Positions 1-5,150 of a stretch of 5,150 nt of DNA are shown here, in pieces (the stretch's first letter is position 1; every line of letters begins with the position of its first letter). Below the pieces are notes generated by a model. It searched no databases. It saw only the letters and a program-made list of their open reading frames with translations, and was not told the DNA's origin. Made by a program: the position numbers and the translations under genes. Source of the stretch: Kiritimatiellia bacterium (GTDB lineage Bacteria; Verrucomicrobiota; Kiritimatiellia; SLAD01); assembly GCA_007127595.1 (NCBI GenBank), contig SKZA01000248.1:1-5150 (forward strand). The letters are read 5' to 3'.

Positions 1-157
1 AATTACGTATTGTCAAGCTGTGGCGTGACGGAAATGGTGGTTAGCAGAAGCGCTATTCGCATCACAAGCTCAGCCTTCTATCCAGATTTTTTGATATATC
101 AAAGTAAATATATGGACTAGACAAATGCCGAATTAATTATATTCTCAAAAATATGTA
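1..157. other. AT-rich upstream stretch, no gene assigned
   Basis: No gene can be supported here. The + strand frame starting at base 1 stays open for 39 codons and ends in TAG at 118-120, so it could be the tail of a gene beginning outside the window. The translated residues show no motif I recognise, and the stretch has no codon-like composition. The DNA becomes strongly AT-rich from about base 85, consistent with a regulatory leader for the gene starting at 260. It contains a short perfect palindrome at 90-103, listed separately. Confidence 0.4.
90..103. repeat. 14-bp perfect palindrome TTTGATATATCAAA
   Basis: Bases 90-103 read TTTGATATATCAAA on both strands. The first ten bases (TTTGATATAT) recur at 172-181, inside the spacer and -10 region of the putative promoter. 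The site lies about 60 bases upstream of the -35 box, where an activator or a second repressor molecule could bind. It may equally be an accident of AT-rich DNA; a role is inference only. Confidence 0.35.
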
Positions 158-186
158 TTGCCAAACGGATGTTTGATATATATAAC
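158..186 (+). promoter_or_regulatory. Putative sigma70-type promoter of the metal uptake operon
   Basis: A -35 box TTGCCA (158-163) and a -10 box TATAAC (181-186) are separated by exactly 17 bases. Each matches the TTGACA/TATAAT consensus at most positions. Transcription would start near 192-194, giving a leader of about 66 bases before the ATG at 260. The following palindrome at 187-204 covers the expected start point, so a bound repressor would block RNA polymerase. The promoter is the only good candidate in this stretch and probably drives all four genes to 3943. Confidence 0.6.
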
Positions 187-204
187 CCGATAAACGATTA
201 TCAA
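187..204. promoter_or_regulatory. Fur/Zur-like operator, left copy
   Basis: The site CCGATAAACGATTATCAA is an imperfect inverted repeat with arms around a 2-base centre. It matches the perfect palindrome at 4750-4767 at 14 of 18 positions and has an identical right arm, ATTATCAA. GATAAT/ATTATC half-sites are the core of Fur-family boxes. The classical Fur box has a 7-1-7 layout, whereas this is 7-2-7, so a Fur paralogue such as Zur is a reasonable guess. Its position directly after the -10 box fits repression. The regulator is not in the window. Confidence 0.6.
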
Positions 205-259
205 TTGCCGGGTGGCTAGTTGAAGAAGGACTGAGGACATAAACAGAAAGGATACGTTG

Positions 260-1393
260 ATGAGAGCTATTCAGAGATCACTCTCTTGGGCTTGTTTCAT
301 AGCGGCTACGCTATGGACGGTACAGTCGAGTCAGGCCGGCGGAGGAGCAGGGCTTGTGGGGATGCCGATGAATATCGGCGCGGGCGTGGACATCGTCTTG
401 GAAGCGCCGCTGCGCGACTCCAACGAAACGGAGTTCGAAGTGCGGGCGTTCGAATTGAATATCGGCGCGCCTGTTGACCCCTACTTCGACCTGCTCGTCA
501 CGTTGAGCTGGCATGAAGGGGAAATCGACCTGGAGGAAGCGTGGGTCTCCACGATTCTGCCAGGCAATCTGAAACTTCAGTTTGGCCGCGAATTCATCCC
601 TTTCGGCTATCTGAACCGGGTGCATGAGCACGATTTCCCGCAAGTGGATCAGCCTTACGTGATCGAAGGGCTGACAACCGATCATGGCTTTATCGGTGAC
701 GGGGCGCATCTGGAATATGTAGCGCCATTCTTAAATCCTACGTTGACGCTCATAGCAGGGGCATACAACCAGATTGAACACAGCGTGGGCCGACGCATCG
801 ATGGCTATCCCCTTTTGGGTCGAGTGCAAACCTTCTATCAAACGCCCAACGGCCGCCATTCCATACTCGCCGGCGCTTCGTATCTTACGTCTGCGGGAAG
901 CAAGGATCCGCTGGAAGGCCGATTGGATGACGAAGGATTGACGAGCGATCGCCGGGCGCGCGGCAAGATGAACTATACCTTCGGGCTCGATCTCAAATAC
1001 AAGTTCCTCACCGGGACCGAAACGTATCGCGGCCTGACGCTGGGCGCGGAATTCTTGAAGGTGTCCTATGACGCTTACGAAAACCATGTGGATTATGTCC
1101 CCGGCCTGGATGCCGGCAGCGATGAAGGTTTCTATGTCTACGCCGATTGGGACTTCAACCGGTTTCATGGCATAGGCTACCGCTATGACCTGACCGATGT
1201 GTTGTTCTCAAAACTGGAAGACGACGCCCAAATCGAAGCCCACTCCATCTATTACCAGTGGAGGGCCACCGAGTTCTCGCGTTTCCGGCTACAATATCAA
1301 TACGCGCAGGATGATCGCGAGGACGACGCCGAGCATTTCGTCTTCTTACAGGGCACCTATTTCATCGGTTGGCATCCTCCGCATCGCTTCTAA
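260..1393 (+). CDS. Porin-like outer-membrane beta-barrel, probable metal uptake channel
   Basis: This 377-residue protein most likely forms an outer-membrane pore that lets zinc, or a zinc complex, reach the periplasm. Residues 1-26 form a signal peptide (basic start, hydrophobic 8-21, cleavage after Ser-Gln-Ala). The rest shows the alternating hydrophobic/aromatic pattern of beta-strands, for example 61-83, 103-116, 161-170, 239-250 and 341-350. It ends in Phe, as expected for BAM-dependent assembly. There is no TonB box or plug domain, and the length is about half that of a TonB-dependent receptor. The segment around 84-152 (HEGEIDLEEAW, PFGYLNRVHEHDFPQVDQP, GDGAHLEY) resembles, from memory, proteins annotated as zinc-regulated outer-membrane receptors. 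Thirteen histidines are spread through the chain. ATG at 260 is chosen because AAGGA (248-252) lies 7 bases upstream; a TTG at 257 is too close. A metal role rests mainly on the downstream importer genes and the operator. Confidence 0.75.
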   Translation: MRAIQRSLSWACFIAATLWTVQSSQAGGGAGLVGMPMNIGAGVDIVLEAPLRDSNETEFEVRAFELNIGAPVDPYFDLLVTLSWHEGEIDLEEAWVSTILPGNLKLQFGREFIPFGYLNRVHEHDFPQVDQPYVIEGLTTDHGFIGDGAHLEYVAPFLNPTLTLIAGAYNQIEHSVGRRIDGYPLLGRVQTFYQTPNGRHSILAGASYLTSAGSKDPLEGRLDDEGLTSDRRARGKMNYTFGLDLKYKFLTGTETYRGLTLGAEFLKVSYDAYENHVDYVPGLDAGSDEGFYVYADWDFNRFHGIGYRYDLTDVLFSKLEDDAQIEAHSIYYQWRATEFSRFRLQYQYAQDDREDDAEHFVFLQGTYFIGWHPPHRF

Positions 1394-1436
1394 ATGCGAA
1401 TCCTATTAACCTCTTAACGATCAGGAGTACAAAATA

Positions 1437-2357
1437 ATGAACATGCGAAGATACCTATTTGCTACGTTGGCTATATTGATGGGCGCTACGTTCGCCCAAG
1501 AGGCTTCGGCCCGATTACGTGTGACAACCACGACGACCGATCTGGCCGCCTTGGCCCGGACCGTTGGCGGCGAGCATGTGGACGTCTATTCACTCTCGCG
1601 CCCGCTGCAAGACGCACACTATCTGGACGCCACGCCGGGCATGGTGGTACGGATCAGCCGCAGCGATTTGTTTATCGAAAACGGCTTGGAGCTGGAGATG
1701 GGTTGGGTCCCGGAGGTCATCCGTGACACCCGTAATCGACGTGTCCGCCCGGGAGGTCCCGGTCATGTCGACGCATCGGCTGGCATTCAAGCCATTCAAG
1801 TGCCCGATCGCATCATGCGAGATATGGGCGATGTACACCCGTCGGGCAACCCGCACTACACGTTGGAACCCGTAGTCTCCCAGCAGGCGGCGCGTAACAT
1901 CGCGGATGGATTGATTCGTGTGGCCCCACAACATGCGGATGATTTCCGTGCCAACTTACAGGCCTATATTGATCGTAGCGATGAAGTGGTGGCCGCGTGG
2001 CAGACGAAATTCGAACCGCACGCGGGCGCGCAGGTGATCATCTATCACAAGCACTTCGACTACATGCTGAAGAAGCTCGGCTTGGACATCGTGGCCGCCA
2101 TGGAGCCGCTGCCCGGCTTGGCGCCGTCCGCGCGGCACATCGCCGGCTTAATTGCTCAGTACCGCGATGCCGACACGATCCGCGCGGTCATCATGGAGCC
2201 ATGGCATGATCAACGCGTCGGCCGCCAAGTCGCCGATGCCATAGGCGTTCCGCTCCTGATACTTTGCCCGACCGTCGGTTCCTGCGAGGGCGCCGATGAT
2301 CTCATCGGTCTTTTCGAGACCAACGCAGCCAAGGTCCTTGAGGCGCTGAAGAAGTAA
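1437..2357 (+). CDS. znuA: Periplasmic zinc/manganese-binding protein of an ABC importer (ZnuA/TroA family)
   Basis: This 306-residue protein is a cluster A-I (cluster 9) solute-binding protein that captures a divalent metal in the periplasm and hands it to the membrane permease. Residues 1-25 are a signal peptide with cleavage after Ala-Ser-Ala, and no lipobox cysteine. Likely metal ligands are His61 (QDAHYLDATP, the usual DPHxYEP place), His140 (GNPHYTLEP, the usual NPHxWLDP place), His204 (IIYHKHFDYMLKKLG) and an acidic residue near 284-288. His134 in GDVHPSGNPH is an extra conserved-looking histidine. The long histidine/acid-rich loop of enteric ZnuA is missing. Cys277 and Cys283 could form a disulfide. 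AGGAG at 1423-1427 sits 9 bases before the ATG at 1437, so this start is preferred over the ATG at 1443. It follows the barrel gene by 43 bases and precedes the ATPase gene by 15. Zinc is favoured by context, but manganese cannot be excluded from sequence. Confidence 0.88.
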   Translation: MNMRRYLFATLAILMGATFAQEASARLRVTTTTTDLAALARTVGGEHVDVYSLSRPLQDAHYLDATPGMVVRISRSDLFIENGLELEMGWVPEVIRDTRNRRVRPGGPGHVDASAGIQAIQVPDRIMRDMGDVHPSGNPHYTLEPVVSQQAARNIADGLIRVAPQHADDFRANLQAYIDRSDEVVAAWQTKFEPHAGAQVIIYHKHFDYMLKKLGLDIVAAMEPLPGLAPSARHIAGLIAQYRDADTIRAVIMEPWHDQRVGRQVADAIGVPLLILCPTVGSCEGADDLIGLFETNAAKVLEALKK

Positions 2358-2372
2358 AGCCTACAAAGCGAT

Positions 2373-3125
2373 ATGTTGTTCCGCTTTGCACATGCGAGTC
2401 TCGGTTATGCGACACACGAGGTCCTCAACGGTATCTCGTTTGAAGTAAACGCAGGCGACTTTATCGGCATCGTCGGCCCGAACGGCTCGGGCAAATCCAC
2501 CTTGGTCAAAACCATGTTGGGTTTGCTCCCCCTTCGCGCCGGGCGCATGGAATGGCGGGGCAGTTGTCCGACCATTGGCTATGTCCCGCAGCGCGAGCAG
2601 ATCGACCCGATCTGGCCCATGCGCGTGCGGGACATGCTGCAGTTCACGTTGACCGCGCTTGAGCCGCCGCATTGGCGGCGGCGCGGTGAACATGACCGCG
2701 TGGCGGAGGTGATGCAGACGGCAGAAATCGATGCGCTTGCCGATCAGACGCTGGACACCTTGTCCGGCGGCGAAATGCAGCGACTCTTGCTGGCGAGGGC
2801 GCTGATCGTGGAGCCGCAGGTGCTCTTATTGGACGAGCCCACCGCCGCGATGGACCTGTTCGCGACCGAACGCTTTATGTCCGTGATAGCGCGGCTGCAT
2901 CGCGAACGGGAGGTCACAATTATACTGGTCACACACGATCTTCAATCTCTCGCCGGTCGGGCGTCCACCGTCGGCATCCTCTCGCACGGCACCCTGCATC
3001 ATGGCCCGACGTCCACGATGTTATCGGCAGAGCGACTTTCGGAAGTGTATGGGCATCCTGTTCATGTGCATCGACAGGAAGATCAATTATTCATTGCCAT
3101 GGAAGGCGTCGAGAACGGCGGGTGA
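2373..3125 (+). CDS. znuC: ATP-binding subunit of the metal ABC importer
   Basis: This 250-residue cytoplasmic ATPase powers metal transport through the permease encoded next. All nucleotide-binding motifs are intact: Walker A GPNGSGKST at 35-43, Q-loop Gln73 in YVPQR, signature LSGGEMQR at 130-137, Walker B VLLLDE at 150-155, D-loop AAMD at 158-161 and switch His188 in VTHD. The length is normal for ZnuC/MntB-type subunits. The C-terminal end (YGHPVHVHRQ, about 226-235) is histidine-containing, as is common in this family. The start at 2373 fits the family's amino terminus, but no good Shine-Dalgarno sequence precedes it. Translation may depend on ribosomes finishing the binding-protein gene 15 bases upstream. 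Its stop codon overlaps the start of the permease gene (GTGA). The family and transport role are certain; the exact metal is inferred. Confidence 0.9.
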   Translation: MLFRFAHASLGYATHEVLNGISFEVNAGDFIGIVGPNGSGKSTLVKTMLGLLPLRAGRMEWRGSCPTIGYVPQREQIDPIWPMRVRDMLQFTLTALEPPHWRRRGEHDRVAEVMQTAEIDALADQTLDTLSGGEMQRLLLARALIVEPQVLLLDEPTAAMDLFATERFMSVIARLHREREVTIILVTHDLQSLAGRASTVGILSHGTLHHGPTSTMLSAERLSEVYGHPVHVHRQEDQLFIAMEGVENGG

Positions 3126-3943
3126 CAATGATTGCCGATCTCCGGGAGATGTACACATTCGAATTCATGCGCTACGCCTTGACCGTCGGCGTGTTCGGCG
3201 GCGGCATGCTGGCGTTTCTCGGCATCTTCGTTCATTTGCGGCGCATTGTGTTCCTGGGGGCCGCTTTGCCCCAAATTACCGCACTGGGCATCGCGCTGGC
3301 CATTGCACTGCATCTGCCCCTGCTGGCGGGCGCGGTCTTGGGCGGCTTGGTCGGCATTTTGTTGCTCTCCACATCCGGTAAACCGGGCCATTTACCCACT
3401 GAAGGCTGGGTGGGAATTGCCTATGCGTCCGGCGGCTCATTGGCGATTGTGGTGTTGGCCCTTTCGCCCCACCCGGATGCGGGAGCCTTGCGCTTTTTCA
3501 CCGGCGATGTGCTTGGCACCAATCGCGCTGAGGCGCTTTTCGCCATCGGGGTGGCAGGATTAACGGCCATCATTTTCCGCCTGTGCTGGAGCAAGTTTGT
3601 GGTCAGCAGTTTTGACCCCGTCATGTCCCAGACGCTGGGCTTGAAGGTGCGCGCATGGAACGCTTTGCTCTTCTTGTGTCTCGGGTTTGGGTTGGCGGCG
3701 GTCATGAACAGCGCCGGCAGCATGCTGGCGTTCGGGATGTTGATTGGTCCGCCCGCCGCCGCTTTAATGTGTTTCCGCGCCTTCCCCAAAGTGGTCTTCA
3801 CCGCGGTGGTGTTGGGCGCCGCCGCAGCCTTTGTCGGACTGACGACATCGTTTCTCCTCGATCTACCCGGAGGACCGACCATGGCAACCGCCGCCCTCGC
3901 ACCGGTCTTGCCCGCCTGGATCTATCGGAAGATAAAGGGGTGA
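3122..3943 (+). CDS. znuB: Membrane permease of the metal ABC importer (ABC-3 family)
   Basis: This is the inner-membrane channel subunit, a 273-residue hydrophobic protein with eight or nine predicted helices (roughly 17-37, 43-64, 66-82, 96-114, 136-155, 179-200, 201-217, 224-246 and 252-268). Family landmarks include RRIVFLGAALPQ (40-51), the SFDP motif (163-166) followed by a QTLGLK segment, and GMLIGPPAAA (205-214). In classical ZnuB/MntC/PsaC the second-helix motif reads LGDAxxH; here Asp is Ala47 and His is Gln51, so a polar pair usually thought to line the metal path is absent. The start is either GTG at 3122, overlapping the ATPase stop (GTGA), or ATG at 3128 with GGCGGG (3117-3122) as a possible ribosome site; the proteins differ by two residues. 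It is the last gene of the left operon, and no terminator hairpin is visible before the convergent toxin gene 20 bases on. Confidence 0.88.
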   Translation: MTMIADLREMYTFEFMRYALTVGVFGGGMLAFLGIFVHLRRIVFLGAALPQITALGIALAIALHLPLLAGAVLGGLVGILLLSTSGKPGHLPTEGWVGIAYASGGSLAIVVLALSPHPDAGALRFFTGDVLGTNRAEALFAIGVAGLTAIIFRLCWSKFVVSSFDPVMSQTLGLKVRAWNALLFLCLGFGLAAVMNSAGSMLAFGMLIGPPAAALMCFRAFPKVVFTAVVLGAAAAFVGLTTSFLLDLPGGPTMATAALAPVLPAWIYRKIKG

Positions 3944-3963
3944 GTCATAGACGGAAATGGGCG

Positions 3964-4410
3964 TCACGCTCCTTCAATCAACGGATTCCAAACCTTGGCA
4001 AATCCCGCTTCCTCAAAGTCTTTCACGTTGCAGGTGGCAAATTCCTCGACGCGGTGAGCGAGCAGAGTGGCGGCCAGCCGTAGATCGAATATCCTGCGAT
4101 GCGCGCAATCGGGTTGAGCCGCCCATTCCCAGACCTGCTGCATCATGCGACCGTCTTGAACCGCATCTACGATGCGCCACGCCGGATTGCTCCGAAACGT
4201 TTGGATCACGGCTACCGCGTCCGCTGCTGAAAGTGGATTCTTGCAGACCGCCGGATTCCGCAAAAGAACATACAACTCCATCAACACCTGTTCGCAGAGC
4301 ACGAACCGCTGATTCCGTTGGTGCCCGGAGAGAAATTGGCGCGCGCGTTCATGGGACGACGACGCAGCATCACAAGCATGAAAGAGGATGTTGGTGTCGC
4401 AGGAAATCAC
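3964..4410 (-). CDS. vapC: PIN-domain ribonuclease toxin (VapC-like)
   Basis: This 148-residue protein is a probable toxin that cuts RNA in a magnesium-dependent way and is silenced by the partner encoded just upstream. The PIN fold shows its acidic catalytic set: Asp5 in ISCDTNIL, Glu45 in QVLMELYVLL, Asp109 in IFDLRLAATL and Asp131 near TCNVKDF, where the usual T-x-D is T-x-N128 with Asp131 following. Its length is typical of VapC toxins. The start is GTG (bases 4410-4408), which overlaps the antitoxin stop as GTGA, and a GGAAG-like ribosome site lies inside the antitoxin's last codons. The gene runs towards the permease gene with a 20-base gap. Its RNA target cannot be deduced. I am confident of the PIN family and fairly confident of a toxin role because of the paired ribbon-helix-helix gene. 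Confidence 0.85.
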   Translation of the reverse strand: MISCDTNILFHACDAASSSHERARQFLSGHQRNQRFVLCEQVLMELYVLLRNPAVCKNPLSAADAVAVIQTFRSNPAWRIVDAVQDGRMMQQVWEWAAQPDCAHRRIFDLRLAATLLAHRVEEFATCNVKDFEEAGFAKVWNPLIEGA

Positions 4411-4703
4411 TTCTTCCTTTTCCCCTTCCGCGCCTTATAGGAAGCGGGCGGGTCCGCAACGCAAAGCCGATCACTGTAAATAGCGGCTCGCCAGTTTTCG
4501 CATGTAAATGGATTCCGGGCGCGCAAATCTAACGCGGGCGGCAATTCCCATTTTGCTCCTGTATCCGAAAGACGCGGCTGGGTGGCGACCAGGTATTCCA
4601 ATCCGCGCCGGACCAGTTCGGCAAACGAAATCTCTTGGCGCCTGGCAAGCAACCGCGCGGATTCGAACAAATGATCAGGTAATTGTATTTGTGTGCGCTT
4701 CAT
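4407..4703 (-). CDS. vapB: Ribbon-helix-helix antitoxin (VapB/CopG-like)
   Basis: This 98-residue protein is the likely antitoxin and autorepressor of the toxin gene that follows it. The amino terminus gives a ribbon-helix-helix DNA-binding fold: strand RTQIQL (3-8), helix about 10-22, turn, and helix about 26-38 with FAELVRRGLEYL. Dimers of this type insert the paired strands into the major groove. The remaining tail (45-98), ending in the very basic KARKGKRKK, is expected to wrap the toxin, though it may also touch nucleic acid. ATG is at bases 4703-4701. No Shine-Dalgarno sequence precedes it, and the only convincing -10 box (GATAAT on the - strand, 4717-4712) implies a leader of a couple of bases or none. 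A palindromic element at 4702-4719 overlaps the start and is a plausible self-binding site. Confidence 0.82.
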   Translation of the reverse strand: MKRTQIQLPDHLFESARLLARRQEISFAELVRRGLEYLVATQPRLSDTGAKWELPPALDLRARNPFTCENWRAAIYSDRLCVADPPASYKARKGKRKK

Positions 4704-4719
4704 GATGTATAATTATCAT
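4702..4719. promoter_or_regulatory. Inverted repeat over the antitoxin start; possible operator
   Basis: Bases 4702-4719 (ATGATGTATAATTATCAT) form an inverted repeat with perfect 5-base outer arms, overlapping the antitoxin ATG and its putative -10 box GATAAT (- strand, 4717-4712). A -35-like TTGATG lies on the - strand at 4738-4733, 15 bases away. The core 4703-4718 also matches the perfect palindrome at 4751-4766 at 12 of 16 positions, including the whole ATTATCA half. It could therefore be bound either by the antitoxin or by the same Fur-type regulator. The sequence does not decide between them. Confidence 0.45.
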
Positions 4720-4729
4720 GATTAATTTC

Positions 4730-4757
4730 TTACATCAACACGAATTTATTTGATAAT
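4730..4757 (+). promoter_or_regulatory. Putative promoter for the small-protein/GTPase operon
   Basis: A -35-like TTACAT (4730-4735) and a -10-like GATAAT (4752-4757) are separated by 16 bases. Transcription would start near 4764 and give a leader of about 50 bases. The -10 box lies inside the left arm of the perfect palindrome at 4750-4767, so a protein bound there would exclude RNA polymerase. A second AT box, TATAAC at 4795-4800, is an unlikely -10 because the ribosome site follows immediately. Confidence 0.45.
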
Positions 4758-4767
4758 TGATTATCAA
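4750..4767. promoter_or_regulatory. Perfect 18-bp Fur/Zur-like palindrome, right copy
   Basis: TTGATAATTGATTATCAA consists of two perfect 8-base arms (TTGATAAT and ATTATCAA) around a 2-base centre. It overlaps the putative -10 box of the downstream operon and shares 14 of 18 bases with the element at 187-204 in front of the metal importer operon. TGATAAT/ATTATCA arms are those of Fur-family operators, but the two-base centre differs from the classical 7-1-7 Fur box. Control by a zinc-sensing Fur paralogue (Zur) is inferred from the genes on both sides. Confidence 0.65.
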
Positions 4768-4814
4768 CAAGTATCTTCTTGCCGTCACATGCAATATAAC
4801 CAAGAGGAGAACCA

Positions 4815-5021
4815 ATGAGCCAATTCGCTACAAACGTCATCAAGAACGCTTCGGTCTACTTAAAAGGCGGCTGCACCAAGTGCGCCGACGAGCCCGTGAA
4901 AGCGGAGGAAGTGGAATACTGCATCGCGAGCGGTTTTATCCGGATTACGGAAGCCGGATCGAAGCGCAAGTGGATCACGCATATCAGCAATGCCACAATT
5001 ATGACCGAAGGCGCGGAATGA
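4815..5021 (+). CDS. Small cysteine-containing protein coupled to a COG0523 GTPase
   Basis: I do not recognise this 68-residue protein. It has no signal peptide or membrane segment and is likely cytoplasmic. Visible features are a CTKC pair (Cys20, Cys23), a third cysteine at 36, His56 and a beta-rich second half (FIRITEAG, KWITHISNATIM). Three cysteines plus a histidine could hold one zinc ion, but the CxxC-x12-C-x19-H spacing matches no family I can name. A strong ribosome site, AGAGGAG, sits at 4803-4809, five bases before the ATG. Its TGA overlaps the GTPase start as ATGA, implying coupled translation and a related job. Upstream is the Fur/Zur-like palindrome. It may be a metal donor, a client or an adaptor of the GTPase; none of these can be proven here. 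The codon pattern, ribosome site and overlap make it a real gene. Confidence 0.75.
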   Translation: MSQFATNVIKNASVYLKGGCTKCADEPVKAEEVEYCIASGFIRITEAGSKRKWITHISNATIMTEGAE

Positions 5022-5150
5022 CGCCGCTTTACCTCATCACCGGCTTTCTCGGCGCAGGCAAAACCACGCTATTGCGAGGCATGGTGCCTGCGCTGATCGA
5101 GCGTGGCGTGCGGCCGCACATCATCCTCAACGACTATCAAAACGCCCGCG
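5018..5150 (+). CDS. COG0523/CobW-type metal-chaperone GTPase, amino-terminal part only
   Basis: Only the first 44 codons are inside the window. They read MTPLYLITGFLGAGKTTLLR and continue with a segment ending ILNDYQNAR. GFLGAGKT (9-16) is the Walker A P-loop of the G3E GTPase family (CobW, ZigA, YeiR, UreG, HypB), and GFLGAGKTTLL is the usual COG0523 form. ILNDYQNA takes the place of the common VxVNEFG segment, so it belongs to a variant branch. Many COG0523 members that are repressed by Zur help deliver zinc to enzymes during starvation; the operator and importer nearby suggest that here too. The ATG overlaps the preceding stop (ATGA) and has only a weak AAGG in front, so translation is probably coupled. 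The CxCC metal motif normally found further on cannot be seen because the gene is truncated by the window edge. Confidence 0.85.
   Translation, partial: MTPLYLITGFLGAGKTTLLRGMVPALIERGVRPHIILNDYQNAR

Noticed and set aside
27..37. 11-base repeat GACGGAAATGG at 27-37 and 3950-3960
   Set aside because: An 11-base match is expected by chance in about 5 kb, and the flanks do not match, so it is not evidence of an attachment site or insertion boundary.
257..262. TTG at 257 as start of the barrel gene
   Set aside because: AAGGA at 248-252 is only 4 bases from TTG but 7 from ATG at 260, and ATG is the stronger start codon.
370..469. 13-base direct repeat GAATATCGGCGCG at 370-382 and 457-469
   Set aside because: Both copies are in frame and encode Asn-Ile-Gly-Ala in neighbouring beta-strands of the barrel, so they are explained by protein sequence rather than a DNA element.
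311..709. Open frame on the - strand inside the barrel gene
   Set aside because: It lies wholly within a well-supported gene with signal peptide and family pattern; its translation shows no recognisable domain. The same applies to other opposite-strand frames at 731-1168, 1590-1934, 2361-2693 and 3421-3882.
3950..3965. GACG...CGTC hairpin after the permease gene as a terminator
   Set aside because: The stem is only four base pairs with no following T-run, too weak to call.
3957..4532. 191-codon + strand frame over the toxin-antitoxin genes
   Set aside because: It is the antisense of a clear PIN/ribbon-helix-helix pair with catalytic residues and a GTGA overlap; the + strand translation is low-complexity and arginine-rich, with no motif.

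Overview
The window looks like a zinc (or related divalent metal) acquisition locus of a diderm, Gram-negative-type bacterium. Diderm status is supported by a predicted outer-membrane beta-barrel with a signal peptide and a terminal phenylalanine. Coding DNA is moderately GC-rich, while the two main non-coding stretches (1-256 and 4704-4814) are clearly AT-rich. I cannot fix the lineage. The substrate-binding protein and permease resemble variants I associate with deep-branching diderms and PVC/Acidobacteria-type genomes rather than the enteric ZnuABC type, but this is recall, not a search.

Left part (1-3943, + strand): an AT-rich leader carries a good sigma70-like promoter (158-186), with a Fur/Zur-like palindrome (187-204) directly behind the -10 box, over the expected transcription start. 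Four tightly packed genes follow: a porin-like outer-membrane protein, a periplasmic metal-binding lipocalin-free ZnuA/TroA-type protein, an ABC ATPase and an ABC-3 family permease. Together they would form a complete route: passage across the outer membrane, capture in the periplasm, and ATP-driven import across the inner membrane. The last two genes overlap (GTGA).

Middle (3964-4703, - strand): a VapBC-like toxin-antitoxin pair, a ribbon-helix-helix antitoxin followed by a PIN-domain ribonuclease, again overlapping by GTGA. It lies convergent to the permease with a 20-base gap and divergent from the genes on its right.

Right part (4704-5150, + strand): a 111-base divergent control region contains a perfect 18-bp palindrome of the same design as the left operator (8-base arms, 2-base centre). 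Downstream is a small 68-residue protein with three cysteines and a histidine, which I do not recognise. It is joined by an ATGA overlap to the start of a COG0523/CobW-type metal-chaperone GTPase cut off by the window edge. The matching operators suggest that the importer operon and the small-protein/GTPase operon form one metal-starvation regulon under a Fur-family repressor, with the toxin-antitoxin pair sitting between the two units. The small cysteine protein coupled to the GTPase and the plug-less outer-membrane barrel are the most novel-looking items.
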